DNA of 64,000 nucleotides from an uncultured Dokdonia sp. GTDB taxonomy: Bacteria > Bacteroidota > Bacteroidia > Flavobacteriales > Flavobacteriaceae. The position numbers and the translations under genes were made by a program. Below, one piece after another: positions 55,502-64,000 of the stretch. The notes under the pieces are model-generated. The model was not told the origin of the DNA and made no database searches. It saw nothing but the letters and a program-made list of their open reading frames with translations. The first letter of the stretch is position 1; each line of letters begins with the position of its first letter. The DNA lies in assembly GCF_947492535.1 (NCBI RefSeq), contig NZ_CANLNH010000011.1, forward strand, positions 108,382 to 172,381, in the 5' to 3' direction.

Positions 55502-56251
55502 ATGAAATACAGTAGAGATAAGGTTGCTATTATTATCACAAATGTCGACCAAACAATTATCTGGGTAAATGAAGTATTCACTCAAATGACTGGTTATAAC
55601 TTTATGGAGGTTCGCGGGAAAAAACCTTCGATTCTTCAAGGAAAAAACACTGAAAAAGCTGCTTTAAATCGTATTCGAAAATCTTTAAAAGAAGAAAAAT
55701 CATTTCATGACAGGATTACTAATTATAGGAAAAATGGACAAGAATATACGTGTGCACTCACCATTCACCCTATTTTTAATACTGAAGGTCTTCTTATTAA
55801 TTATATTGCATTTGAGGTAGATAATAACTTCTCTATTCCAAGTGAAATCCCTTTAATGAATATTACAGGAAAAATTCAAGGCGAAAGCTTAAGTGAAGAT
55901 GATGATCTTAATATGTTTTTTCGTATTGTAGATTATTTTAGAAAAGAAAAGCCGTATTTAAATCCTGATCTCACTCAAACTGAAATAGCAAATACATTAA
56001 AAACAAGCCCTAAAACCCTGTCAAGTATTATTAGAAAACATACTAACAAAAATTTCAGCTTTTTTGTAAATCAATTTCGAGTACAAGAATTTCAACATAT
56101 ACTACCCTCTAAAAGAATGTCATACCTCACTCTTTTTGCTATTGCTGAACATTGCGGTTTTAAGAATAAATCAACGTTCCATAATGTAATTCTTAATCAC
56201 ACTGGATATACCCCAAAAAAGATAGCCATTCAACATAAAGTAGCTTCTTAA
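55502..56251 (+). CDS. PAS-AraC transcriptional regulator (LOV-like without the photoactive Cys)
   Basis: A 249-residue cytoplasmic protein: an N-terminal PAS domain (about 5-110; IIITNVDQTIIWVNEVFTQMTGY ... GKKPSILQGKNTEK) joined to a C-terminal AraC HTH (TQTEIANTLKTSPKTLSSIIRKH; AIAEHCGFKNKSTFHNVI). The loop GKKPSILQG aligns with the LOV motif GxNCRFLQG but has Pro where the flavin-bonding Cys would be, so blue-light adduct formation is not expected. The ligand is unknown. Two small unknown genes follow about 440 bases later and may be targets. Confidence 0.88.
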   Translation: MKYSRDKVAIIITNVDQTIIWVNEVFTQMTGYNFMEVRGKKPSILQGKNTEKAALNRIRKSLKEEKSFHDRITNYRKNGQEYTCALTIHPIFNTEGLLINYIAFEVDNNFSIPSEIPLMNITGKIQGESLSEDDDLNMFFRIVDYFRKEKPYLNPDLTQTEIANTLKTSPKTLSSIIRKHTNKNFSFFVNQFRVQEFQHILPSKRMSYLTLFAIAEHCGFKNKSTFHNVILNHTGYTPKKIAIQHKVAS

Positions 56252-56687
56252 GTTTAACTAAAGTTTCCAGATAGAAGTAAACTTAGTTAATACATTAACA
56301 TACTATATATATTCTTTCTTACGAATAGTGCTTAACAACAGAAAAGGAATAATAGACAACTGTTTTACAATTACATTTTTCATACATTTTTTAAAAAATT
56401 ATTTTCATTTATATTTATATGTAACTGAAAATCAGATATTTGTATAAAAAAAGAAATTTTTGCTTTTTAGATATTTACCTAAGATTCATACTTTTTTACA
56501 CTCTAAAAATTAGGCTATACTATCGTTTCATAAGTACTTTAGAAATATATCTTAAAAGATATAGTAAGGATTTAACTTTATGAAGTAAAAAGTCAAGTAG
56601 ACTGTTATAAAATATAATCTTTAGCGCATGTTAGAGAATATATTTCTAACATTTAATACTTAAGACGATTTTTAAAATATTATAATT
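56252..56687. other. AT-rich intergenic region
   Basis: About 435 bases. No gene, hairpin or repeat worth naming was seen. It must hold the promoter of the small genes that follow. Confidence 0.6.
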
Positions 56688-57053
56688 ATGCCTTTCTATT
56701 TATTTGATTTTAAATCGCGAGCCATTATAAATTATATACTTATTTTGTTTCTCTTTTCTATAGACATAAGCTTGTCTTTATCAAACACCACATTAGTTTG
56801 CTCAAAAATATTAGGTATACTCTTATTATCCCTAACGCTAATGACTAACTTCAAATATAGTTTCGTTAATGTATTATCAATGAAGACTATTCAGATAATA
56901 GAATTTATACTTACTATTATTATTATAAGTATTCCATTATTTCTAATGTATAAACTTGAAATTAAAGATATCATCTTTTTCTTATGTGCGGGAACAGTAC
57001 TTGTCATAATTAGCACCTTTACCAATTGCGAAAATTGTGATAAAGCACGCTAA
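56688..57053 (+). CDS. Small integral membrane protein, unrecognised
   Basis: A 121-residue protein with four predicted hydrophobic segments (about 12-30, 35-52, 67-85, 93-110) and a C-terminal NCENCDKAR tail with two cysteines. No family recognised. A similar small protein gene follows 32 bases later, so the two may share a transcript. It could be missed by gene callers because of its AT content, but the frame is intact and well delimited. Confidence 0.65.
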   Translation: MPFYLFDFKSRAIINYILILFLFSIDISLSLSNTTLVCSKILGILLLSLTLMTNFKYSFVNVLSMKTIQIIEFILTIIIISIPLFLMYKLEIKDIIFFLCAGTVLVIISTFTNCENCDKAR

Positions 57054-57085
57054 AATAAATACATCTTACTAATTAAATACATAAC

Positions 57086-57550
57086 ATGAAAAATACTATT
57101 GGAAAAGCTGTAGAATATCTTATCGCTTCAGAAATTAGTTTTTTACCTGTAGCGCAAAAACTACCTGTCACCTTAAACATGTGTCCATCTAAAGAAAAAC
57201 TATGCACTCGAGCGTTTAACTCAGAAGGATACCGATTAGCATATTGTACCAATGAATCATTACTACAATGGATGAAAAAAGACAAAGTTGTATCAGAAGC
57301 TTGTTTACGATCTCTGGAACATTATAAACTTGTTCGTTGGATAGAAGTTATGGCTTTAGAAAGTGATATTAAAAAACCGTTTTATTATAATAATTGGTCT
57401 TTCGAAACTCTTATAGGTAAGGAAGGTGTATTTATGGTCGTAGATTCAGACACACATCATGAAGAAATGCAGGCAAACAAATCTGATATAATTAATATGG
57501 AAATTAAAAAAGCAGAGGCTTCAAGCATTTCAATAGCTACAACAGCATAA
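57086..57550 (+). CDS. Small cytoplasmic protein, unrecognised
   Basis: A 154-residue protein with no signal peptide or membrane segment. It contains four cysteines in the first two thirds (MCPSKEKLC; YCTNES; EACLRS) and a C-terminal acidic/Ala-rich tail. I recognise no family. Its frame is long for such AT-rich DNA and it follows the membrane protein gene closely, so it is probably real. A shared 13-pair terminator with the next, convergent gene lies downstream. Confidence 0.7.
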   Translation: MKNTIGKAVEYLIASEISFLPVAQKLPVTLNMCPSKEKLCTRAFNSEGYRLAYCTNESLLQWMKKDKVVSEACLRSLEHYKLVRWIEVMALESDIKKPFYYNNWSFETLIGKEGVFMVVDSDTHHEEMQANKSDIINMEIKKAEASSISIATTA

Positions 57551-57858
57551 GTTTATTTGTGAGCCTCAATGTTGAAAAATCTGCAAGATGTACTCAACAT
57601 CGTAAATGGAAACTACCTTTGCTTGCAGATAAACTAATCCTACTGCTTGCTGAACTTGTTTCAGTATCTAGCTGGGTTTTGATTTAACACCCTTACCCAG
57701 ATCGATTCCTTTTATGGCATTCAACAGTTAAAATCAGTTCCAACAAGTAATATCAATAAAAAAAATACCCTTTTGAATGATGTATCTTCTACTTTAATTT
57801 ATAGAAGATACATCTTCCAATAACCATCTATCTGTTTAATAGGAAAGATATTCGTATT
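57551..57858. terminator. Intergenic region with bidirectional terminator
   Basis: GATGTATCTTCTA (57779-57791) and TAGAAGATACATC (57802-57814) form a 13-pair stem between convergent genes. Near 57647 is TGCTTGCTGAACTTGTTTCAG, which resembles a common flavobacterial intergenic repeat. Confidence 0.7.
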
Positions 57859-60303
57859 CTATAAAAGAATCTTTCCTAACGTTACTTTATCTGTTTGATT
57901 AAATAACTTCACTACTTTCACTTCTTTAGTTTGTTTTGAAGTTCCATAATGTCTGTATACAGTATACTTTAAGAAAGGAGGTAATACATAATCTCCTGCA
58001 TCTCCTAGGTACTGTACATTAATTAACCATTCTCCTTTTGGAGCATCGTCTATAATAAACTCTTCCGTTTGGAAACCTTGAGCTAACTCTTGATCCAGTC
58101 TTTCTTTACTATCTTCTAGTGTATGTGCCCATTTAAAAAATTTCTTATCTGGATTTACAAATTGAAATTCAAAAGGCACTGTTTTATCAGACCACTCAAT
58201 CACCATTCGGATATCTAAATCAAAATCTGTTGTTAACCACTCATTTGGCAATCTCTCAAAATCAATCCTATCTTTATGACGAACCACTAAATGCTTGAGT
58301 TCGCTCTGTAATGGCTTTTCTAGACCATCAAAATTGACTCCTTTAATTTGTTCTCCAAGCATATTGATATATAACTCTAATGCTTGATTATATTTTCCTA
58401 CTTCTTTTTCTTGGTATATTAAAGCAAGGTCGCGATATGATTGTGCCTCAGAAGGTGCAATCTTTAAAATACGTTCATACACCCAAGCTGCTTTTTTTGC
58501 ATCACCGCCTACTTCATACAAATAGGCAAGTGTGCGAAGGGCTTTTGTATTATTTCTAGAAATATATGCTAGATCTTCACGTACTTTATTTGCTAAACTT
58601 TTGTCTACCTGATCAAAATGTTTTGCTACATCTACATAAAACTCTAGAGGTGAAGATTGTGTTCTAGAGATTTTTTGATATAATTTAAATTGATCTTCAG
58701 GATTAGGAAGCTTACGCATACGCACAATATACCCAGGCGTAATGTCTTGTATATTTTGTACGGAGGCTTCTGCATAGTCATTTCCTTTTACAAGTGCTGT
58801 ATTTTCTTTTTTCTTATCAGCTTTACGATATACTTGATCTTTTGTTTTGATAATAAATGCGCCTCCTGCAGCGATGGTTCCATAGCGTGAGTTTGCCATC
58901 ACAGATTTTAAGACAGATATACTTGCTATTTGTTGTACATCTAAGAAGTTAGGAACGTCTTGATAAACGGCACCATTTATCACCCAAATAGGTGGAATGT
59001 CATTTGTGATGGATTGATTTCCTCCTCTAATTTTATAGACCACTTCGCTTCCACTATAGAGTCCTCCTTCTACAGATACTCCAGACACCTTCCCTTGAAT
59101 AAGCTGTCGTAATGTTGTTGCACCAGCAGCAAAGTCGTTTTCATTAAGTTCACTTACAGCATATCCTAATTTATCTTTGTTTTCTCTACCATTACTTGTC
59201 TCAATGGTATTGTCTACTCTTTTATTTCCCTCTAGAACGATTTCACTTAACTCATCACTTTTTGAGATAATCTCAATCGTTCCAATATTTTTGTTTTCTA
59301 CTAAAACCTCTTTAGCAAAATACCCTATTTTACTAATCACAAGAATATCTCCAACAGTTGCTAGTATAGCAAACTTCCCTTGTGCATTTGTAGTAACTTC
59401 ATCAAAACTTCCTTTTTTTGTGATAACAACATCTCTTAAGGGTCCTTTTAAGTCTGTTATAATTCCTATGATTCCATTTTTAACAGCGTCTGCATTTAGA
59501 ACCTGAGAAGAAGATGAAGAAGTATTTTTAATTCCTCCTGTAGGAACATATTCTCCAGAGGTATACTGTGCAAGTTTTTTCATATATGCCCCAGCATCCT
59601 TTTGTTCTATACTTGATATTGTATATACAGGAGTGTCCTGCTGTACATTTAAGGTTCCATAATTAGGATCTCCATTAGAAGAAAAGATAATAGCATCTGC
59701 TCTTGATGTGTTTAAAATCCCATAATTAGACGGACCTCTATATTCTAATGACTCTATATGTGAGCGAAGGCTTGACAAATCACCTCCTTTAATAGAAATA
59801 GTCTCTTTCTTTAAGATCTCATAACCAAAGGCAATAAGTTCTATTTTTAAGTCTTTGTATGTATCTACAAAGCTTTGAATGTATGCTAATTCTGCATCTA
59901 CATCTCTTCCTAGCATATCTTCAGACATGTCCCAAAAGAGTTTTACAGTTTTAACTCCTTTTTCTTTTACCTCTTTTGTAGATGGTTCTAGTTGGATGGT
60001 ACTTGATCTGTTAAATAAAGAACGTACTGCTTTTGCATCTAGTGAGATCGTCTCATATCCTACTGCACTAATAATTAATTCGCTTTTATCATCTAAAATT
60101 TCATGATATCTACGATAATTAAAGCGTCCTTTTGTGTCTGTGATTTCACCCACTCCTTGGTCGGATACACCTACTTTGGCATTTACAATAGGTTGTTTTG
60201 TTTTAGCATTTACAACTGCTCCTCTAAAAACAGTTTGTGCTCCTGCAATGGTAGTACATAATACGACCAATAATGTAATGATTGATTTCTGATTGATTTT
60301 CAT
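57859..60303 (-). CDS. Barrel-less TonB-plug protein with VWA, TPR and YfaP-like domains (member 1)
   Basis: An 814-residue exported protein (signal to about AGAQ). Order: carboxypeptidase-regulatory-like domain (about 23-110); VWA-like domain with degenerate metal site (VKLFWDMSED, about 118-265); second regulatory-like domain (GIITDLKGPLRDVVITKKG, about 275-345); TonB plug-like domain (DFAAGATTLRQLIQGKVSGV ... YKIRGG ... IWVINGAV, about 370-490); a TPR-like helical part (AWVYERILKIAPSEAQSYRDLALIY); and a C-terminal beta domain resembling YfaP (IDDAPKGEWLINVQYLGDAG). No transmembrane beta-barrel follows the plug, so it is not a transporter. First of three tandem paralogues. Function unknown. 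Confidence 0.85.
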   Translation of the reverse strand: MKINQKSIITLLVVLCTTIAGAQTVFRGAVVNAKTKQPIVNAKVGVSDQGVGEITDTKGRFNYRRYHEILDDKSELIISAVGYETISLDAKAVRSLFNRSSTIQLEPSTKEVKEKGVKTVKLFWDMSEDMLGRDVDAELAYIQSFVDTYKDLKIELIAFGYEILKKETISIKGGDLSSLRSHIESLEYRGPSNYGILNTSRADAIIFSSNGDPNYGTLNVQQDTPVYTISSIEQKDAGAYMKKLAQYTSGEYVPTGGIKNTSSSSSQVLNADAVKNGIIGIITDLKGPLRDVVITKKGSFDEVTTNAQGKFAILATVGDILVISKIGYFAKEVLVENKNIGTIEIISKSDELSEIVLEGNKRVDNTIETSNGRENKDKLGYAVSELNENDFAAGATTLRQLIQGKVSGVSVEGGLYSGSEVVYKIRGGNQSITNDIPPIWVINGAVYQDVPNFLDVQQIASISVLKSVMANSRYGTIAAGGAFIIKTKDQVYRKADKKKENTALVKGNDYAEASVQNIQDITPGYIVRMRKLPNPEDQFKLYQKISRTQSSPLEFYVDVAKHFDQVDKSLANKVREDLAYISRNNTKALRTLAYLYEVGGDAKKAAWVYERILKIAPSEAQSYRDLALIYQEKEVGKYNQALELYINMLGEQIKGVNFDGLEKPLQSELKHLVVRHKDRIDFERLPNEWLTTDFDLDIRMVIEWSDKTVPFEFQFVNPDKKFFKWAHTLEDSKERLDQELAQGFQTEEFIIDDAPKGEWLINVQYLGDAGDYVLPPFLKYTVYRHYGTSKQTKEVKVVKLFNQTDKVTLGKILL

Positions 60304-60798
60304 ATAATAGCTGCTCTCTTTTATATTTGATTGTGAAATTATAGTCTTATTGTATGTGATGTATATGGTTTAACCTTTTTTTATAATTCTTATTACAATA
60401 ATTTTGAATTAATTAACAACTTAGCATCCACAAAGGTATGATCTCACTTTCATAGACATTGTTAACTAGCGTTAATGAATGTTAATACATTCTAGTTTCA
60501 AAACAATAAGACTTAGTGCAACTAAATTTGTTACATTTTTTGAATAAAATTATGCATTGCTATACATTCTAATGTTTAGACTTCTTTTTACTATAAACGT
60601 TTAGTTTCTTCTGAAAGGCAAGATATGGAAGAGCTATGTTTCTTCTGAAGTTGTGTCCGCTTTCGCGAAATCGAATTTTTGAGATTCACGACCTAAGGGA
60701 GAGCGAAGCGTTAAAGCGTATAAAAGCACAAAACCGTTAGCTAAGTGATGCTCTTTTTTACTTTTGTTTTTCTTAAGTACTGAGATGTATACATAATC
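60304..60798. other. Intergenic region between tandem paralogues
   Basis: About 495 bases, AT-rich, with one composite palindrome element (60658-60723) and no gene. A promoter for member 1 is expected on the minus strand, but none was clear. Confidence 0.6.
60658..60723. repeat. Long composite palindrome element, copy 2
   Basis: Starts CGCTTTCGCGAAATCGA and ends GCGTTAAAGCGTATA. About 65 bases match the reverse complement of 28331-28399. Confidence 0.9.
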
Positions 60799-63759
60799 TT
60801 AAAGCTGAACTTTACTAAGTGTTACCTTTTTTTCCTCGCGTAAGAGCTTCACCATTTTCACTTCCTTTGTTTCATTAGGCAATCCATAATCTTTATAAAA
60901 CGTATATTTTATGAATAATGGAATTAAATAATCATTGGAAAGATCAGTATACTCTAAATTAATTAACCACTCTCCTTTAAAGGCATCATCAAGAACAAAT
61001 TCTTCTATAGAAAATCCTTCTCTTGTAGCATTTTTAAATTTCTGAGATTTTGATGAATTCCAATCAAAAAATCGCTTATCTGGGCTTACAAATTTTATTT
61101 TAAATGCTGCTTTAGACTCTGACCAATTAAGAACTAATCGTCCATCCATAGTGCTGTTGGTTTTTGCAAAATTATTCAGTACGTCATCAGAAAATAACGC
61201 TTCTCCATACAAACTCACCATCCTATTCAACTCATTAGTAAGTAATGGTTTCAGGGTATTAAAGTCAATATTATTGATTTGATTCACAAGCATTCTTTTA
61301 TATAAGTCTAATGCTTGATCATACGCTCCATTCACTTCATAAATCATAGCAAGATCTCGATGGGATTGTGCTTGTAAAGGTCGTATTCTTGCTATTTCTT
61401 CATAAAGATATGCTGCTTCTTTGTATTTTTTATATTGTTCAAAATAGCCTGCTACAATACGAAGTAGTTTTGGGTTTTTAGGTGCCAGTGTCAAAACATT
61501 TGTAATGATATCATATGCAATATCAGTATCCCATTTTGACATAATTTCTGAAGCTGCAATAAAGTAGTTGATGTCAATACTATTGGGACTATTTTCTTTA
61601 TAATTTTGATACGCTTTCTGAAAGTCAGTTTCTTTTGCTAGTGATTCTATAAAAAGAGTATTAGAAAAAGAAGTCTCATAAAATGCTAGATTATCGGTGT
61701 ATTTATTTTGTAATTCCTCTTTCTTTTCCTCAAGTACACCGTCTATTCCTTGCTGGAATTTTTTAGTTCGAATTACAATGAGTCCGCCACTTGCATCACC
61801 TCCAAATCTATTACGAGCGGTTCTTGGATTAACAATGGAGATACTAGATATTTCTTGAGGATCAACATACGGCACTCTTCTCTGATCAAAAATAAGCCCA
61901 TCAATCATAATGGCAGGTAACCCTGAAGATATTCCTGGAGATTTATAGCCTCTAGGGAAAGAAAAAAATCCTCTAAGCTCTTTACGTACAAATGTTTTGT
62001 CATATAATACATCTTCCAATCGACTATAATGTGCATCTATATCTGCGCTTGTTATTTCATCTATAGCATAGATTACACGTTTTCGTTTTGTAAATGGGAT
62101 AGATTTCTTTTTTGATTTGCCAGTTATCGTAACTTCATTAAGGAGATCGCCTTCCGGTTTCATCTTTACTGATAATGGCAAAGAAGTCTCTGTAACTTGT
62201 ACAACTTCTGTTGTTGCTCCAACATACGAAAATGAAAGATCATCTCCTTCACCTGCTTGGATCCTAAAATTCCCTTCAGCATCTGTTACTTCTTCTATAT
62301 ATGTGCCCATGATGCGTACGTTAACTCCCTGAAGAGGAATACTATCTAACGTTACATTCCCCTGTATCCAATAATTTTTATCTTCAACCTGCTCATACAC
62401 TTCAAAATCTTCTATATCATACTGTAAAAAAGACAATGCTTTTTCTGTAGTCGTTTTTGTTAAATTTATATAGTGCCCTTCTGTATACAAAGAAAGTCTC
62501 TGAAGCCTTTCTTCATTACTTTGTGGTATAGAATTTATGGTAAATACAGGAGCGTCATATCTTGTTTTTAAAGATCCGATATATGATATTGCATTAGAAA
62601 ACAAAAAAACAAGATCAGGATCAAAATCTGTGGTATGGCTTATATGATCATAATTTGCTAGTCCGTCATAAAACACCTCTTCTAACGTTTTTTTAAAATT
62701 GCTATTAGGAATGTTCTTTTTAATATCAAAATAAAAAACATCTTGCAGACTACTATTAAATACAATCAATTCTACTTTTGAGCTATCTAGTGATTGTAAA
62801 TAGGAAGATAATAATTCATATTCCTTTTCAAAGTTTCTCTTTGTCATCCCTCGAGAAGCATCCCAAAATAAGGTAATACGTTCTGGTACTTCGCGTTTCT
62901 TATCAAGGTCAAAAAACTTGCTCTTTAATTGTCCTACTTTTAAAGAAAAAGCAATACCATCTCCTCGATATCTTTTCCAACTATCTTGACTTATTGCTCG
63001 TGTAAAAGAAATAACTCTCGTATCGGCACCAGCGATTGCAATCGCATGCTGTTTTCCGTACACTTTTACAAGTTCTATACTTACAACGATATCATCATCT
63101 ACAATAACATTATGAGGACTAAGATCAATCAAAATGTCTTTTTCTCCTTTCCGCACCGTATGATAAATTTGAGAATTTACTAAATTTTGAGAAGGGTGTC
63201 TCTTTTTATAATCATATACATTTACACGAAGCAAGACACTGTCTGTCTTATTTTCAATAAGCTTAAAATTAAGATTAAGTAGCTTTGTTTTCTCTTTCTT
63301 AATTCGAATTCTTGTTGCTATTTCTCCACCTAATCCTTGCTTATCCTTCCAATAACCAAAATGTTTATCTGTATAATTTTTATAGCCAATTGTTTTCTCT
63401 TCTTCTATAAATTCTTCTAAATACACTTCATCTAACCCTATCGGCTCTGAAGAGAGTTTAATTACAGAAAAATCTTTTGAGGGGTCTCTTAGCGCTCCTA
63501 TTGTATAGGTCTTTGTTTTATATCCAATAATAGATATTTGTAAAATATCTTTAGGTGATAATCGCTTAGGTAATATAAACTCAAAAAAACCATTTTCATC
63601 CGTAACTGTTCCTATTCCTTTTTTTAAGACCCCTACATTTACAAAAGGAATAGGTTTTCCAGTAGCACCATCAACAACCTCTGAACTAAGGGTATATTGT
63701 CCACGTATGCTATGACTAGCAAGGAAAAAAATAAGGTATGATATAAATATACTTTTCAT
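60799..63759 (-). CDS. Barrel-less TonB-plug protein with VWA, TPR and YfaP-like domains (member 2)
   Basis: A 986-residue exported paralogue of member 1, longer at the N terminus. Order: regulatory-like domain (ATGKPIPFVNVGVLKKG, about 22-110); an extra beta-rich domain (about 110-290) with GIAFSLKVGQL; VWA-like domain (ITLFWDASRGM, about 296-450); second regulatory-like domain (WIQGNVTLDSIPLQGVNV); plug-like domain (AIMIDGLIFDQRRVPYVDP, RFGGDASGGLIVIRTK); TPR-like repeats; and the YfaP-like tail (LDDAFKGEWLINLEYTDL). The putative metal-site motif is DxSRG instead of DxSxS, so metal binding is doubtful. As in member 1 no barrel is present. 31 bases separate it from member 3. Confidence 0.85.
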   Translation of the reverse strand: MKSIFISYLIFFLASHSIRGQYTLSSEVVDGATGKPIPFVNVGVLKKGIGTVTDENGFFEFILPKRLSPKDILQISIIGYKTKTYTIGALRDPSKDFSVIKLSSEPIGLDEVYLEEFIEEEKTIGYKNYTDKHFGYWKDKQGLGGEIATRIRIKKEKTKLLNLNFKLIENKTDSVLLRVNVYDYKKRHPSQNLVNSQIYHTVRKGEKDILIDLSPHNVIVDDDIVVSIELVKVYGKQHAIAIAGADTRVISFTRAISQDSWKRYRGDGIAFSLKVGQLKSKFFDLDKKREVPERITLFWDASRGMTKRNFEKEYELLSSYLQSLDSSKVELIVFNSSLQDVFYFDIKKNIPNSNFKKTLEEVFYDGLANYDHISHTTDFDPDLVFLFSNAISYIGSLKTRYDAPVFTINSIPQSNEERLQRLSLYTEGHYINLTKTTTEKALSFLQYDIEDFEVYEQVEDKNYWIQGNVTLDSIPLQGVNVRIMGTYIEEVTDAEGNFRIQAGEGDDLSFSYVGATTEVVQVTETSLPLSVKMKPEGDLLNEVTITGKSKKKSIPFTKRKRVIYAIDEITSADIDAHYSRLEDVLYDKTFVRKELRGFFSFPRGYKSPGISSGLPAIMIDGLIFDQRRVPYVDPQEISSISIVNPRTARNRFGGDASGGLIVIRTKKFQQGIDGVLEEKKEELQNKYTDNLAFYETSFSNTLFIESLAKETDFQKAYQNYKENSPNSIDINYFIAASEIMSKWDTDIAYDIITNVLTLAPKNPKLLRIVAGYFEQYKKYKEAAYLYEEIARIRPLQAQSHRDLAMIYEVNGAYDQALDLYKRMLVNQINNIDFNTLKPLLTNELNRMVSLYGEALFSDDVLNNFAKTNSTMDGRLVLNWSESKAAFKIKFVSPDKRFFDWNSSKSQKFKNATREGFSIEEFVLDDAFKGEWLINLEYTDLSNDYLIPLFIKYTFYKDYGLPNETKEVKMVKLLREEKKVTLSKVQL

Positions 63760-63767
63760 AATAAGTT

Positions 63768-63783
63768 CGCTTTCGCGAAAGCG
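63768..63783. repeat. Perfect palindrome copy between members 2 and 3
   Basis: CGCTTTCGCGAAAGCG in the 31-base gap; the only sequence between the two genes. Confidence 0.95.
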
Positions 63784-63790
63784 TATATAC

Positions 63791-64000
63791 TTATAATACC
63801 ACTTTCCCTAAAGTTACTTTATCTGATTGTTTGAATAGCTTTACCACTTTGATTTCCTTCGTCTCTTTCGGAGTTCCATAGTTTCTATATACCGTGTACT
63901 TTAAAAATGGTGGTAATACATAATCTCCCTCATCTCCTAAATACTGTATATTAATCAACCATTCGCCACTCGGTGCATCATCGATGATAAACTCCTCCGA
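63791..64000 (-). CDS. C-terminal part of a third paralogue (member 3; start outside window)
   Basis: The visible 69 residues at the C terminus (EEFIIDDAPSGEWLINIQYLGDEG ... KVTLGKVVL) match members 1 and 2, closer to member 1. They end at a stop codon at 63791-63793. The rest lies beyond the right edge. This makes at least three tandem copies on the minus strand. Confidence 0.9.
   Translation of the reverse strand, partial: SEEFIIDDAPSGEWLINIQYLGDEGDYVLPPFLKYTVYRNYGTPKETKEIKVVKLFKQSDKVTLGKVVL

Noticed and set aside
1..64000. CRISPR arrays, tRNA or rRNA genes, transposases, phage genes
   Set aside because: Looked for spaced short repeats, tRNA-like cloverleaf segments and transposase motifs; none seen by eye, though a formal scan was not possible.

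Overview
The window is chromosomal DNA from a marine-type member of the Flavobacteriaceae (Bacteroidota). The evidence is low GC content, a SusC/SusD pair with a hybrid two-component regulator, gliding/T9SS-type C-terminal sorting domains, Bacteroidota-style promoters (TTTG ... TAnnTTTG), and flavobacterial interspersed repeats. The palindrome CGCTTTCGCGAAAGCG occurs nine times perfectly, with several variants. That density recalls Dokdonia-like genomes, but the genus is inference only.

Layout. 1-1.9 kb: the 3' two thirds of mfd. 2.0-18.2 kb: a polysaccharide utilisation locus (PUL) made of a GH5 endoglucanase-like lipoprotein, a large FG-GAP/UnbV lipoprotein, SusD, SusC and a hybrid sensor/AraC regulator on the minus strand. 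Two surface lipoproteins run divergently, one carrying a 184-residue duplicated putative glycan-binding module. 18.5-28.2 kb: M16 peptidase, a degenerate zincin-like protein, TraB/GumN protein, a membrane-anchored XRE regulator, and a minus-strand group of S41 peptidase, membrane AraC regulator and T9SS-exported beta-propeller. 28.5-33.6 kb: lipoproteins and an LD-carboxypeptidase / DUF6624-like / nitrilase / YraN operon. 33.8-37.0 kb: a DUF1800-DUF1501 pair. 37.5-39.6 kb: metG, whose coding sequence has absorbed intergenic repeats.

39.7-49.9 kb: a variable region. It contains three members of an unrecognised exported ~480-residue family. One is frameshifted at an A8 run and is followed by a 3' remnant of the neighbouring serine-hydrolase gene; another sits in an operon between tex and a histone-deacetylase-like gene. 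A 69-codon gene with a double-glycine leader and a six-cysteine core in knottin-like spacing follows. 50-57.6 kb: lycopene cyclase, a DUF6933-like protein, a DjlA-like J protein, a bacilliredoxin, PlsC plus HD hydrolase, a PAS-AraC regulator and two unknowns. 57.9-64 kb: three tandem paralogues combining carboxypeptidase-regulatory, degenerate VWA, TonB-plug-like, TPR and YfaP-like modules with no outer-membrane barrel; the third runs off the end.

The PUL is a coherent system: the sensor detects an oligosaccharide, SusC/D and the lipoproteins bind and import it, and the GH5 enzyme cleaves the polymer at the surface. The most novel material is the palindrome family with its composite forms, the 39.7-48.6 kb gene family with its recombination scar, the GG-leader cysteine-knot-like peptide, and the barrel-less plug/VWA cluster. 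I saw no tRNA, rRNA, CRISPR array, transposase or phage genes.
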